DNA of 64,000 nt from Piezodorus guildinii (taxonomy: Eukaryota > Arthropoda > Insecta > Hemiptera > Pentatomidae). Positions 34,099 through 45,700 of this stretch are shown one piece after another; position 1 is the stretch's first letter, and each line of letters begins with the position of its first letter. Made by a program: the position numbers and the translations under genes. The DNA is taken from contig CM041293.1 of NCBI GenBank assembly GCA_023052935.1, forward strand, positions 170,583,341 to 170,647,340. The letters run 5' to 3'. The notes below the pieces were generated by a model. The model did not search any database, was not told where the DNA came from, and was given only the letters and a program-made list of their open reading frames with translations.

Positions 34099-34170
34099 TA
34101 CTTTCACTTGCCTGTATATGAATTATATATTAAGAGAAAGTATCGCGATTGTGAAAATTTCAAATTCCAG
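34099..34170 (-). mobile_element. Family H palindrome-end fragment, copy 9
   Basis: Begins ACTTTCACTTGCC and retains about 70 bp. Confidence 0.75.
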
Positions 34171-34291
34171 TTTTTGAACGAATGAATGAAAGAATGAAAA
34201 ATAATTTTTCTGGGACAGCTATTCCCCTTAGAATAATATAAATGTGCATTAAATATTAATCTTCTGGCTATTACATCTTCAAAATATACAC

Positions 34292-34649
34292 TAGGGGTGG
34301 GCATAATCGAATGATCATCATAATCGGATAATCGGACTTCGATGATTCAAATAATCGAATGATTAATATACATTCTGAGAGACGACATGCCACGATTCCC
34401 GTCTCTATGATGGCTGAGCTGGCTGAGCCTAGGTGCAAGTATGCATATAATTTATGTGAAGAGGAAAAAAAAAAGAAAAAAAAAAGGTCGTTCGGTTATC
34501 CAAGCTCCTTATAATCCCTCCTTATCGTTAACAATTCAGTTCGAATGATCATTCGTTTCTCCGAGACGATTAATCCAATAATCGGTTAGTTCGGATGATT
34601 GAAATAATCGAATGATCCGATAATCGTCATTCGATTATGCCCACCCCTA
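34292..34649. mobile_element. hAT MITE, copy 3
   Basis: TAGGGGTGGGCATAATCGA ends in inverted orientation with a perfect 8-bp duplication ATATACAC (34284-34291, 34650-34657). Inverted relative to copy 2, it shares the GAGACGG...GAGCCTAGG core. Confidence 0.95.
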
Positions 34650-34696
34650 ATATACACCATACTATGAACTAATTATACTGCATATTATGAATAAAA

Positions 34697-35197
34697 AATC
34701 TGGTGCGCACAACACAAGAATTTCACATACCTCCGTAATGTATATCAATTAAAGAATTTTTAAATAAATTTAGAAACGAAATCAATTGTTAAAGAATTAT
34801 TTACATTAGATTTTAATAGAAACATCTGTTTTATTAAATAATCTATTATATTATTATCTACGATAATCAGTTAGTTTTATCGCCTTTTCATCATTCTCAT
34901 TTTACAATAGTATGTATAACATAATATTTTTTCTAAATCATTAGCATTTAAACGGTATATTGTATACATGTATATTACTGTTTTTAAGTTCAAAAAATAA
35001 AAATTACGTTAAAAAAATATTTTTGCAGTTTTCTCCTTTAGTTGGACATCGAATTCGTTCAACTTATATATTTACCTGTTCTTAATGAATGCTAATCAGA
35101 TGACATAGTCAATTTTATAAAATCTACAAAATTAAAGGTAGTTCAGAGGAAGAAGTTTTAAAATATTGGCATTTAAGCTCTTTCAGACTATATTCAG
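34697..35197 (+). mobile_element. Family H element, copy 10 (3' truncated)
   Basis: TCTGGTGCGCACAACACAAG end, then internal blocks to the GGCATTTAAGCTC region. A less AT-rich unidentified segment (35205-35480) follows before copy 11. Confidence 0.85.
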
Positions 35198-35517
35198 TTC
35201 TGTTGGAGGGAATGAACAGGTTCAGGGACTGGGATCTTGTGTTGATAGAGTGGACAGAGGAGAGTGGAGTGAACATGTTATAGATATAGAGTTTTCTTTT
35301 TGGTTCTGAAGGATTGGTAAAGATGGGTTCCTAATGGGGAGTATTGCCGTCGGAATTTTGGATAAAGCCACTTCAACTCGGCGTGCCAGGTGGAGACCTG
35401 AGAGCGCCTGGGAATTCCTGGGATGAAACTAATGAAGCAGTTCATTAGTCTCTTCAGCCTCATCTTCAGCGTCTCTGACAGTCCTATATAATAAAAAATA
35501 AAAAAAATCTGGTGCGG

Positions 35518-36253
35518 GCAACACACGAATTTCACTTACCTCCATTTTTAAAATCAATGAAAGAATTTTCAAATACAGTTACAGAGATAAAAATACGTGA
35601 AACTATTAAAGAATTAATTAAATTGAATTTATATAGAAACATGTGTTTTATTAAAAAATCAATTATATTATTATCTAAAATAATCAGTTAGTTTTATCTT
35701 CATTTTATCACTCTCTATTAACTTTTAAAAGCTTGAGTATTATATAATATTTTTTCTAAAATCTTTAGCTTTCCAACGGTATATCATACATGTATATTAC
35801 TGCTCTTATGTTCAAAAACGAAAAATTGCATTGAAAATTTTTTTTTCTGTTTTCTCCTTTAGTTGGGTATCGATTTAATTTAATTTATATATTTACCTGT
35901 TTTTCATCAGTGGTAACAAGATAATATAGTTATTTTTATAGAATCAACAAAATTAAAGGTACTTTAGAGAAAATAAATTTAAAATATCGGCATTTAAGCC
36001 CTGTCAAACCATTTTAATCCGAATGAAACCTAAACGATATCAAAGCCCATTAAATTTTAGATAGATATAGCGAGTTTAATCACAATCGTCGGAACCGTTT
36101 TCGAGAAAATCGAAAAAAGGTGCAAAATGCATGGTATAAATTGGCTCTTCTGGTAAGCTCATTTTGATGAAAAAGGTTTTGTAACGTCTCGGGCGTATGT
36201 CTTAAATATGAAATTTCAGTTTCATAGGACTTACCGTTTCCGCCTGGGAGTTA

Positions 36254-36291
<38 letters not shown>

Positions 36292-36415
36292 CTTTGTGCG
36301 GGACTTGGTTATTTGGATTCAGGGGACCCTAAAATGTGTATTTCCGTTGAAAACTGGAATTCGAAAATTTTCACGATCGCAATACTTTCCCTTACTATAT
36401 ATAGTAAGTGAAAGT
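35518..36415 (+). mobile_element. Family H element, copy 11 (full length)
   Basis: 898 bp from TCTGGTGCGGGC to the palindrome CTTACTATATATAGTAAG and GTGAAAGT. It contains an expanded (CA)19 tract at 36251-36288, in the position where other copies have CACACACAGACC. Confidence 0.95.
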
Positions 36416-36589
36416 AATGATAAACCAAAAGTATTTATACCAGACTACCTTACCATTTACTTTTCTTTTCTTTCGATTTTCATTCAAATGAAATTTCCTG
36501 ATTCCAGAAAAACCTTATTTTTTTTCTCTATCAGTAATAATAACCGAGTTATCAGGGAATCACATCTCTTATAAGTTGTGGCTTGACCA

Positions 36590-37265
36590 TATAAAAATAT
36601 TTTTTTTATTTTTATCTTTGTTCATTGGGATGTCTTGACCACAAAAATCTTTTCGATTTTTTCCTATCTTCAATAATAACCAATTTTGGGCAGAATTACG
36701 TCTATTATAATTTTTTTTTTTTTTTGTAATCGTATTTCACTAATTCTAAAACTCATCAAATGAAAAATTTTCAGTATCTTCAAAAATAACTGAGTAATGG
36801 CTGTATTTATGTGTAAAATTTCATTTTTTTTCTTTTCTTTTTTATATTATTATTCGCGATTTTTGGTTTAATATATATATCTAAAAATAACTCTTTTTTT
36901 TTATCGCGCTTTACTTCTAACGCTAATGAATATTTTTTCTGTCGTCAAAAATAGCTGAGTTATGAGCGTATATATTTGTAAAATTTCAATTTTTTTCTTT
37001 TCTTTTTTCTTTTTCATATAATTATTTGCAGTTTTTTGTTTAAAAAACACTGATCAATTTTTTATTAATCTTCAAAAATAACTGAGTTATTGAAACAAAT
37101 CACTTTTAACCGGCTGCTATTTAAAAAATATCCAGCTGACGTCAACGTTTAGGTGTTAGTATTATCGTTGCATGCCCTAGTATTTTTGTTGCGAATAAAA
37201 TTTAAAAACTTGGTCTAGTAGTTTCGGAGAAATGCCGTAGACGGCGGACAATTTTTTATATCGGA
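36590..37265 (+). repeat. Long dispersed repeat with internal diverged units, copy 1
   Basis: At least three diverged units of about 150-180 bp share TCTTCAAAAATAACTGAGTTA and GTAAAATTTCA. The repeat ends in a GTCAACGTTTAG...GTAGTTTCGGAG segment. A reverse-complement copy is at 50345-51140. Confidence 0.75.
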
Positions 37266-37363
37266 TTTTTTTGTATATGTTATTCGGGTTCTACGTAAAT
37301 ATTATGGGAGAGATGAATATTTTTTTTTTTTTTTTTAGTTTACAAAAGTTCATTATAAAAATG

Positions 37364-37706
37364 AAAAATCTGGTGCGAGCAACATCAGATGATATTTTTT
37401 CTAAAATATTACTCTTTCCAACGGTATATATACATCCGTATTATTGTTCTTATTATAAAAAAAAAAAAAAAAAATGCATACAAAAAATAGTTTTGCTCTG
37501 TTATCCTTTAGTTGATCCTCAAATTCGTCCAATTTATATATTTAGCCGTCCTTCATTAATGTCATTAGGTTGATATGGTCAATCTTTTTTAATCTACAAA
37601 ATTAAAGGTACTTTAGGGGGGAAGAAAATTTAAAATATCGTAATTTAATCCTTGTCAAACTATTTCAATCAGAATGAAACCTACATGATATTAAAGCCCA
37701 TTAAAA
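37364..37706 (+). mobile_element. Family H element, copy 12 (internally deleted)
   Basis: TCTGGTGCGAGCAACA end joined directly to the block with CTTTCCAACGGTATATA. About 340 bp remain. Confidence 0.8.
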
Positions 37707-38056
37707 TAACTAAAATATAAAGTTAGCAAAGTACTTTCAATTTGATACATCTGTTTTAATGTTTTTTAATTTGTGCAGTTCTAAAATAAGTGTGTAAAGT
37801 ACTAAAATGCCATGATATACGATAAGTCAAATGACCGATTAGAGTTATATTGATCCAAAGATTTGAAGTCATATTTTTCAACATTTATTTGGGCAAAACC
37901 CTAAGATACTCTTTCAGTTATATTATTATTATTTGTCCCATTAGAGTTTTTTTATTCACATGACAAGTATCGAAAAGAAAAGTTGTATTGATTTTTCCCC
38001 TCAACTAATAGTTCTGTTCGGTTTTCGCCCATAACCTCTACTATGCATGCACCGAA
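37707..38056. other. AT-rich DNA, nothing recognised
   Basis: No gene or repeat boundary could be supported. Confidence 0.5.
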
Positions 38057-38057
38057 A

Positions 38058-38373
38058 GGGCCTTTACACACATAGACGGCTGCCGTCCAAACGGTTTATA
38101 ATCCTAGGCTTACCAGTCGGCCAAACGGTCGTTGATATAGGGACATAGTTGGAGATTTCACACATGCACGGCTGCCGTTGGGACGGTTTATAATCCTCTT
38201 TGTAGCCGTGTAGCGACCGGAGAGAAAAAACAGTCCTGCAGCTGCCGTGTACGGCACATTTCCCTATCTCGCCAACTATAAGTGGAGGGCACGTATCGTG
38301 TGAAAGGGGGGGATTAACGACCGGCACGGCAGATAAGCCTTTTTACGGCAACCGTCTATGCGTGAAAAGGCCC
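38058..38373. mobile_element. GC-rich MITE with 29-bp inverted ends
   Basis: Left end GGGCCTTTACACACATAGAC (38058 on). The right end (38345-38373) is its near inverse. AAA precedes and follows. The interior has repeated ACGGCTGCCGT and ACGGTTTATAATCCT motifs. The ends resemble PIF/Harbinger or ISL2EU elements, but the duplication (3 bp, all A) is not decisive. Confidence 0.75.
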
Positions 38374-38406
38374 AAAGGGTACTGCATTTGTGCAGTTGAG
38401 TTTTAA

Positions 38407-38620
38407 CCTTTAACTGGTGAGGTGGGGTCTACATGACCTCAGTGCCTCTTAAAGTTTTGTGAATCCCATTGTCCCAATCCGATCGGCTTGTGAAAATCTG
38501 ACACTTCCTACCGCGACATGATTGTAATATAGCATCCTTTTTTCGTCAGTTTTCATCCGGCATTGCTTTAGGACATTGTTATTGGGGTCCAATAGACCCC
38601 ACCTCACCATCACTGTTAGG
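38407..38620. mobile_element. PiggyBac-type MITE
   Basis: TTAA at 38403-38406 is followed by CCTTTAACTGGTGAGGTGGG. The right side carries the inverse (TAGACCCCACCTCACCA) about 15 bp from its end. TTAA insertion and this terminus form are typical of piggyBac. The right TTAA has been lost (AATT). Confidence 0.6.
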
Positions 38621-38625
38621 AATTA

Positions 38626-38990
38626 TTGAAAGAGTTGAAAGAAATGTCTCGTGATCGTGTTATTTTACGCACCTTTTTTAATTTTATTAAGAAGCTGGGA
38701 TCATCCTCGTTAAAGAATCACATGACCAGACAGTCAGAAAATCCCAGACTTTCCCGAGAGCTTCGGTTTAAAGCTCAATCATTATTAGGAAATAAAAACC
38801 AGAAGAATCTAAAACATATAGTCAGGAGACCCCTACGAAGAGAAGACGGTATATTTTTGTCCAAGAAATAAGGATAGGAAGTCATCTATAGTTAGTATTA
38901 AATATGAACAAAATATTTGTGGACAATGTTCGGTTTTCTGATGGCAAAAACTGTGCCTAATTTTAGCTGAGCATACTTTCTTTACAATAT
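38626..38990 (+). pseudogene. PiggyBac transposase C-terminal fragment
   Basis: The reading NHMTRQSENPRLSRELRFKA corresponds to the segment after the catalytic core of piggyBac transposases. A shifted frame then continues as YICPRNKDRKSSIV...EQNICGQCSV, a partly preserved cysteine-rich C-terminal DNA-binding finger. Frameshift near 38840. No N-terminal domain or DDD core is present. Confidence 0.75.
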
Positions 38991-38999
38991 AAAAGTTTC

Positions 39000-39400
39000 A
39001 TTTTTTTTTTTATCATATTCCGTTTTTAAGTAAGGACTTTTTTATATATTATTTTACAAATTTTTTCGTTGCTAAGAATATATATAACATTAAAAAAAAA
39101 AAATGTAAAAAGTATTAATAAAATGTATTTAATAATATCAGGCATTTATTCGATTTTATAAACACTTTTTTGTATGATACCTATTGAAAATAAGTTTAAT
39201 TAACGTATTTGACAAGAATAAACAATTGTAGATGTTTATATATTTAAACAATATATAAAATCAGTTTATAACAAAAAATAATTTCAAATATTCAGAGACA
39301 CCAAAGTTATCCTTTTTCACTCTAACCAATAGACATCTCATACTGATTAGTGAATTTTTTTTTTTTTTGTTCCACACCATTATTCACGATGTAATATTAT
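39000..39400. other. AT-rich DNA, nothing recognised
   Basis: Homopolymer-rich sequence only. Confidence 0.5.
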
Positions 39401-39404
39401 AGGG

Positions 39405-39590
39405 CAGGGTCAACACTCCCTATGCCTCTGCATGTGAGTAGCCACCAGTTGACTGGCGGGTCTCACATACCTGGAGGAGGATGTGAGTGAATCTCCATTT
39501 AATTATATGCTAGAAAAAGTCCTTCAGTGACTGGGATTCGAACTCACAATCTCTAGGGCGTGGTAGACAAGACCTATCCTATGTGATTAC
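39405..39590 (-). mobile_element. SINE family C, copy 1
   Basis: On the minus strand it carries the B-box-like GTTCGAATCCC (from GGGATTCGAAC at 39535). The body has CACATACCTGGAGG and GCGGGTCTCAC. The same family is at 46245-46455. Confidence 0.7.
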
Positions 39591-39619
39591 GTAATTAAAA
39601 TAGTTACTTTCATCAGTAT

Positions 39620-39781
39620 TCATGTTTCAAACGTTGTTTACGCATTCTTTGTGACCTCGTTGTACTAAAAGCAAAACCTTCCGCCTAGCGCGGTTTACTT
39701 TTTAGTTTATATCAACATTTTTTATATATTTTGTAATTTAATGTTGTTTTGTTTTTATTTAAGCCTAATTTTTAAGTGAAA
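39620..39781 (+). promoter_or_regulatory. Putative 5' flank/UTR of the microexon gene
   Basis: A small rise in CpG (TTCCGCCTAGCGCGGTTTAC at 39678) lies 80-100 bp before the ATG. The start context AAAATGG has A at -3 and G at +4. No TATA or initiator element could be fixed. Confidence 0.3.
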
Positions 39782-39794
39782 ATGGAGAATATAG
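39782..39794 (+). CDS. Microexon gene, exon 1 coding part
   Basis: ATG GAG AAT ATA G followed by donor GTAAAT. Ends in phase 1. Good start context (A at -3, G at +4). Confidence 0.6.
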
Positions 39795-42700
39795 GTAAAT
39801 TGTTCTTTTAAATCTTTGGTTTTCTCTAATTAGTTATTTATACCTTTGAAATACATTGTTGATATTATAATACTCCTATTTTCTCTTATTTAATTATGAT
39901 AAACTGCCACGAAGCTTTGTAAATTTTGTTTAAGGACAAACTAAAATATATTTTAAAGTTAATTATTGTTGCAATCTGTTCTGATTTTATCACTCAGCTA
40001 AGTTATTTTAGTACATAAAAATTCCTTACTGGTTTGTATTGCCTGTTTTTCAATGTTTGTGTTTATTTTATTTAATCATTTCTACCGATTAGTGGTTTTG
40101 ACATTTGTAAGACAGTGCAATCATTCGATTTCTTTTGTTTTTTAAAAATAGACTTATAAAGTAAAATAAATCACTAGTTGATACCTTTAATGAATATAAT
40201 TTCAGTTTTTGTTTAAATTATTTAAATTATCATTGTCATTCTTATTTGTAAATTTATTCACTTGTGTAATAAATAAGAAAAGCCTATATTATATTTTGAT
40301 TTCTTATATCAGAGATTTTCACCTAATCTTTAAAGAAGAGTATGACAGTATGTGTAATATTCTTTATATTTATGGTTCTGTTAGTTTCAATTTACAAAGC
40401 TTCTATAAATAAGTCTTTAGTCATTAAAAGGTTGCTTAAATTTTTAAAAACACTCAAGTTTATGCGTTGCAACAATGATTTCATAAAACTCAAAAAGAAG
40501 AATTAGGATGGTCTAGAGGATAGAGCACTGGTCTTCTGTTCTCTGGTTCCTGGGTTCGAATCTCAGCCGTGGCTGAATATTATTTATTCTGTTATTTCGT
40601 CCGGGGAGGGAGGAGGAGAGGGGGGGGGGCAGTCCTGGGGTATGGAGACCCTTTTGGGGCACACCCAGCCTCCATAAAGTGGGAACCCAAAATGGGAAGG
40701 AACCTGGTGGCTGAGTTTGGTCCTGGCCAAATCACCTCATTGCAGGCTGTTGGCCTAGAAACAGTACGAATCTCTCAGCCCAAGACCCTTTGTGGGTTAC
40801 AGTGGTACAGGTTTTTTGTTCTTTAAGGAAGAATTAAAGCCCTATTTTGATTGAAAATTCACTTTCTTTGCATGATTGAAACAGGTATTATTAAATCATT
40901 ATTATTGTTGAAGTATATATATATATATATATGTATATTTATGTATTTAAGTTCTTAATTTATAGTAAAATTATCATTTTGGGGATGATTTCTCGTATAA
41001 GTTGTCTAATATAACTTTAGTTATAAAGGTTATTGTTATTAATAAACTATATTTTCTAGAAACTATAGTTACCGTTGAAAATGAAGAAGTATCATATGAA
41101 AATGGAGAAGTAACAAATGAAAGTGATAAAGAAACATATGAAAATAAAGAAGTAACGCTTAGAGGCGAAGGTTTATCAAATGAATGTGAAGTAATAATTC
41201 ATGAAGGTAAAGGAATAACGAATGAATGCGAAGAAATAACACATGAAGATGAAGAAGAAATTACTAGTGATAGTGAAGACGTAACAGACGAAGGAGAAGG
41301 AGTAACAAATGAATGTGAAGTTATAATACATGAAGGTGAAGAGTTAACTAACCAAAGTAAAGAAATAACGCATGAGGACGAAGTGTCTATTTCTGATAGT
41401 GAGTACCTTTTAATTATTCAAAAGTAAATAAAATTAAATGAGTAGTATGAAGTGGCTTGGCTTGGGAGATGACAAGCAGTTATTATGTCAAAATTAAAAC
41501 ATTAATTATGTCCTTATAATTTTTATATTATTATTACAAGCCAAGGCTTCACAAATATTTTAAATCTAGGTAATATAAAATAATTTCCTGATGACCAATT
41601 GCAGACCCCCAGGAGTCCGCAGACCACTAGTTGAGAACCATTGGTGTAGGTAAAAATTTGTTTATTGCCATTGAATCTGCAGTTTCGCAGAGCCAGTTAT
41701 AATTTATATTTATTAAAAAAAAAAAAAAAAAATTTAATCATAATAATTTAGGTACTATTTAAAATCATTTCAAACTCTTATAAATCAGAACAACAATAAC
41801 ATATTTCCTTGTTTTCTTCTGCTGATTTTTTCAATTGTAATATTTTTTTCAGTCCGTCTGAAATGTCAAATATGCTAAAGGAGGAACCTATCGAAGATAT
41901 TATGATTTGTAAGGAAGAATCCTTCTGTACCCTGTTGTCGTTTTTAATTATGCATTGTTATTTCTTACATTTACCTGCTTGTTTCAGCTCCTGACATAAT
42001 AATAAAAGAAGAATATGAGGAAGAAGATGCGTCCACAAGTAATGGTATTATTATTATTATTATTTAATGAAATATAATAGCTGTTACTTGTAATTACTTT
42101 AAAATATAATAATGACAAGTTGTGCTTCTAGTCAAATTTGGTGAATAATGCTGTATGGTAAAGAAGCCATTGTAAATTGTAAAGATTAGTTTCTATTATA
42201 TAAGATTTTTTTTTTTTTCCATGTCTGTTTGACTTAATTCTTTTCGTTTCATAACTATATTATTTGTTTATTTATTTAATGTCACTTTATGCTACTATGG
42301 CTAATCGGACGATGCTACAGTGGGAGTTCTAAATTTTGCCTATTCAGGTTTTATTAGGATAGGGATCTTTAATGAGTACCTGACATTGTACAGGCTTGGC
42401 TGGACCACCTTTAACGTCCCCTCTGAAGGACGGCACAACTAAGGATTTTTTACTCCCTTTAAAAAATCCTTGGACTACCTGCGGCTTTGAACCCGTGACC
42501 TTTAGCATAGGAGGCTGTTATGCTAGCCACCCAGCTACAAGTGATCCCTCATAACTATATTGAAAATTGAAATTGAAAAAAAGAAAAGTTTATTCCGGGT
42601 CAAGGTACCTTAAGAATAACAATATGAACAATAAAAATTATAACTTGCCAAAGAACATAAAATAAAAACTGAAAATATTAATGATTAATAAATATTACAA

Positions 42701-45700
42701 TTTTCATATATATTATACATATATATTATATATATCCTTAGCTTTAGTATCCTAAAGTATACATATTAGTATCCTTAGCCTGGGGAAGAGGAATATTAAT
42801 GGAATGGGGATAATCTTAACAATAAATGCCTCTCTCTATAATTTACAGTTTTCTGATGACCAGGCAATTATAGCTAATGACAAAGGGTGTTCATCATTTA
42901 TGATGAGAAGGTTATCAGAAGCCTATATGGCAGAAAGGCTGGAAATCAGCAAATCAAAAACAATATTTTCTGATAAATATTGGAGAACAACACAATACAC
43001 TTATAGTACAGTAAAATTAGGTTTTAACCCGAACATCCAAAAAATAAAGCTAAAACATGTCAGAAATTGTTCAGTACCCTTCACTTATTAAGTGGTCAAA
43101 AGTCCCAGAGTTTCATTTATTTTTTCTGAATTATTTTTATTCCACACCAAATTGATCCCCCAAGTTTCTGTCAAAAAAGCTGCAGGGGCAGATTTACCGA
43201 TCCTTACCCAGCTGTACACTTTGTGTTTAATATGTGTCTTATAAATGTCTAGTCATTTCGTTTTCAACAGTTAGGGACGAAAATCAAATTTTGAGATTCT
43301 TGTTGTTATCCATGGTTTTCATTGAACAGCAAAAAACTCAAAATTTTATTTTCCCCCCTAACTGTTGAGAATGGGCTATGGGTGATATGAACTTTTTTGT
43401 TCCCATTTTAAGGTTTAGTATAAGAGATGGGGCTTAAAATAAATACAGATAAGACAAAATGTATGGTTAGTAGTATATGATTAGTAGCAGAAACGATGAC
43501 AATCTTGTTGATATTGATATATCAGAACATAGGTTTGAAAAAGTAGAGAAATTTAAGTATTTAATTAAGTTCAACGATTATAAGAAAAAACAAAATCTAG
43601 GTGGAAATAAAGTTACGGTTAAAGATGGAGAATGCATGTTATTATTCAGTTGCAAAATTACTTAGCTCATGGCTTCTATCTAGAAACTTAAGAGGTTCTT
43701 TACGGATGTGAAACATGGTCGCTTAATTTGAAGAATGAACAAAGCCTTAAGATTTTTAAAAATAAGGTACTGCATAAAATATTTGGTCCTAAAAGATATA
43801 ATGTATCTGGAGAATTCAGTAGGTTGCACATTACGGAATTTTGGAGCTTTTATCCTGTGTGTATAATTGAGTTAATAGCATCACAGATCTCAAATGGACA
43901 TGCAAAGTTGTTAGGCTCACTTTCACTTACCTCAACTGTTAAAATCAATTTAAAAACTATTAAATATACTTCAATTTGAAAAATATTGGAGGTTGATTTG
44001 TGTATTAATTTAGGTGATAAATTGTGTATTTGAAACTTTTTATATATATTATAATTGTTAATCAGTAATAAGTTTATTCCCCATTCCTCACTTTATATTA
44101 CCTTTACGACTTTGTGTATCAGAAAATATTTTTTCTAAAATCTTTCTCTTTCCAACGGTATATTATACGTCTATATTACTATTCTTATTATCAGTAAACC
44201 AAACATTACATTAAAAAATAGTTTTGCACTTTTATCCTTTAGTTGGTCATCGAATTCGTCCAACTTATATATTAAGCCGTCCTTCATCAGTTTTATTAAG
44301 ATTATATTGTTAATCTTTTGGAATCTACAAAATTAAAGGTAGTTCTGAGGAAGAAAATTTAAAATATTGGTATTTAAGCTCTGTCAGACTATTTAAATCA
44401 GAATGAAACCTACATGATATTAAAGCCCATTAAATTTTACATCAGTATGGCGAGTTTAATAAAATCGTTTGAGCCGTTTTTGAGAAATGCGTAAAAAGGT
44501 GCAAATGCATGGTATAAAGTGGCTCTTCTGGTTAGCTGATTTTAATGAAAAAGTTGCTGTAACATCTCGGGCGTATAGTTGTCTTAAATATGAAATTTCA
44601 GTTTCGTACGACTTATTGTTTTTGCGCAAGACTTTCAACGCACGCACACACACAAACACACTCACTGACATACAGACCTTTTTGCAGGACATGATAATTA
44701 ACTAAACGGACCCTAAAACGTGCTGTTAAAATGTAGCTGACCGGAAAATGTACTTTATACCATGCATTTTGCATATTTTTACTATTTTCTCAAAAACTGC
44801 TCTAACGAGTTTGATTAAACTCCCTATATCAATGTAAAATTTAATGGGTTTTAATATCATGTTGGTTTCATTCTGATTGAAATAGTATGATAGGGCTTAA
44901 ATGCCGACATTTGAAATTTTCTTACTCTAAAGTAAGTACCTTTAATTCTGTAGATGCTATAAAAATAACTACATTATCTTGTTAGCATTGGTAATTAACA
45001 GCTAAATATGCAAGTTGAGCAAATTTGATAAACAACTAAAGGAGAAAACTGAAAAAATCTTTTTTTGCAATGCAAGAGTCATATACATGTATTATATACC
45101 GTTGGAAAGCCAAAGATTTCAGAAAAAATATTATCTTATACACAATCTTGTAAAAGTAAGTAAAGGGTGATGAAATTCCGATAAAACTAAATGATTATTT
45201 TAGATGATAATATATTAGATTTTTTAATAAAACACGTGTTTCTATTGAAATTCAATTTAATTAATTCTTTAATGGTTTCATTCATTTTTATTTCTAACTG
45301 TATTTGAAAATTCTCAAATTGATTTTAAAAACGGAGGTAAGTGAAAGTCGTGTGTTGCCAGATTTTTTAACATTTATTTGATCAAATTGATACTTGGATG
45401 AAAAAGTAGATTATACAATGTTTGAATTTTATTTATTAATTGACTTAACATAAATATAATATATAAAATAAACTTTATTCACATATTTACATTTTGACAA
45501 AATGTTAACAATGATTTTGGATGAGTCATCCTTACAATCAGAAAATATTTTTGTTTTTTTTGTGATTATTAATTGACTTTATTTAGATTTAATGTATCTA
45601 CTTCTTAAAATAAAAATAAAAAAATAAAACAAATTCATTTATTTCAGTATGGGTTGCTGAAGGACTAATGGAGGAAGATGAGGCAAAATATTGTGTCCCT

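Noticed and set aside
36208..36574. Two frames at the end of family H copy 11
   Set aside because: The same frames occur in other H copies only as interrupted readings and include a CA microsatellite; the element is noncoding.
41060..41396. Exon 2 ending at the GTGAGT donor
   Set aside because: It would leave phase 1 and give a stop in exon 3; the GTAAAT donor at 41424 gives the matching phase 2.
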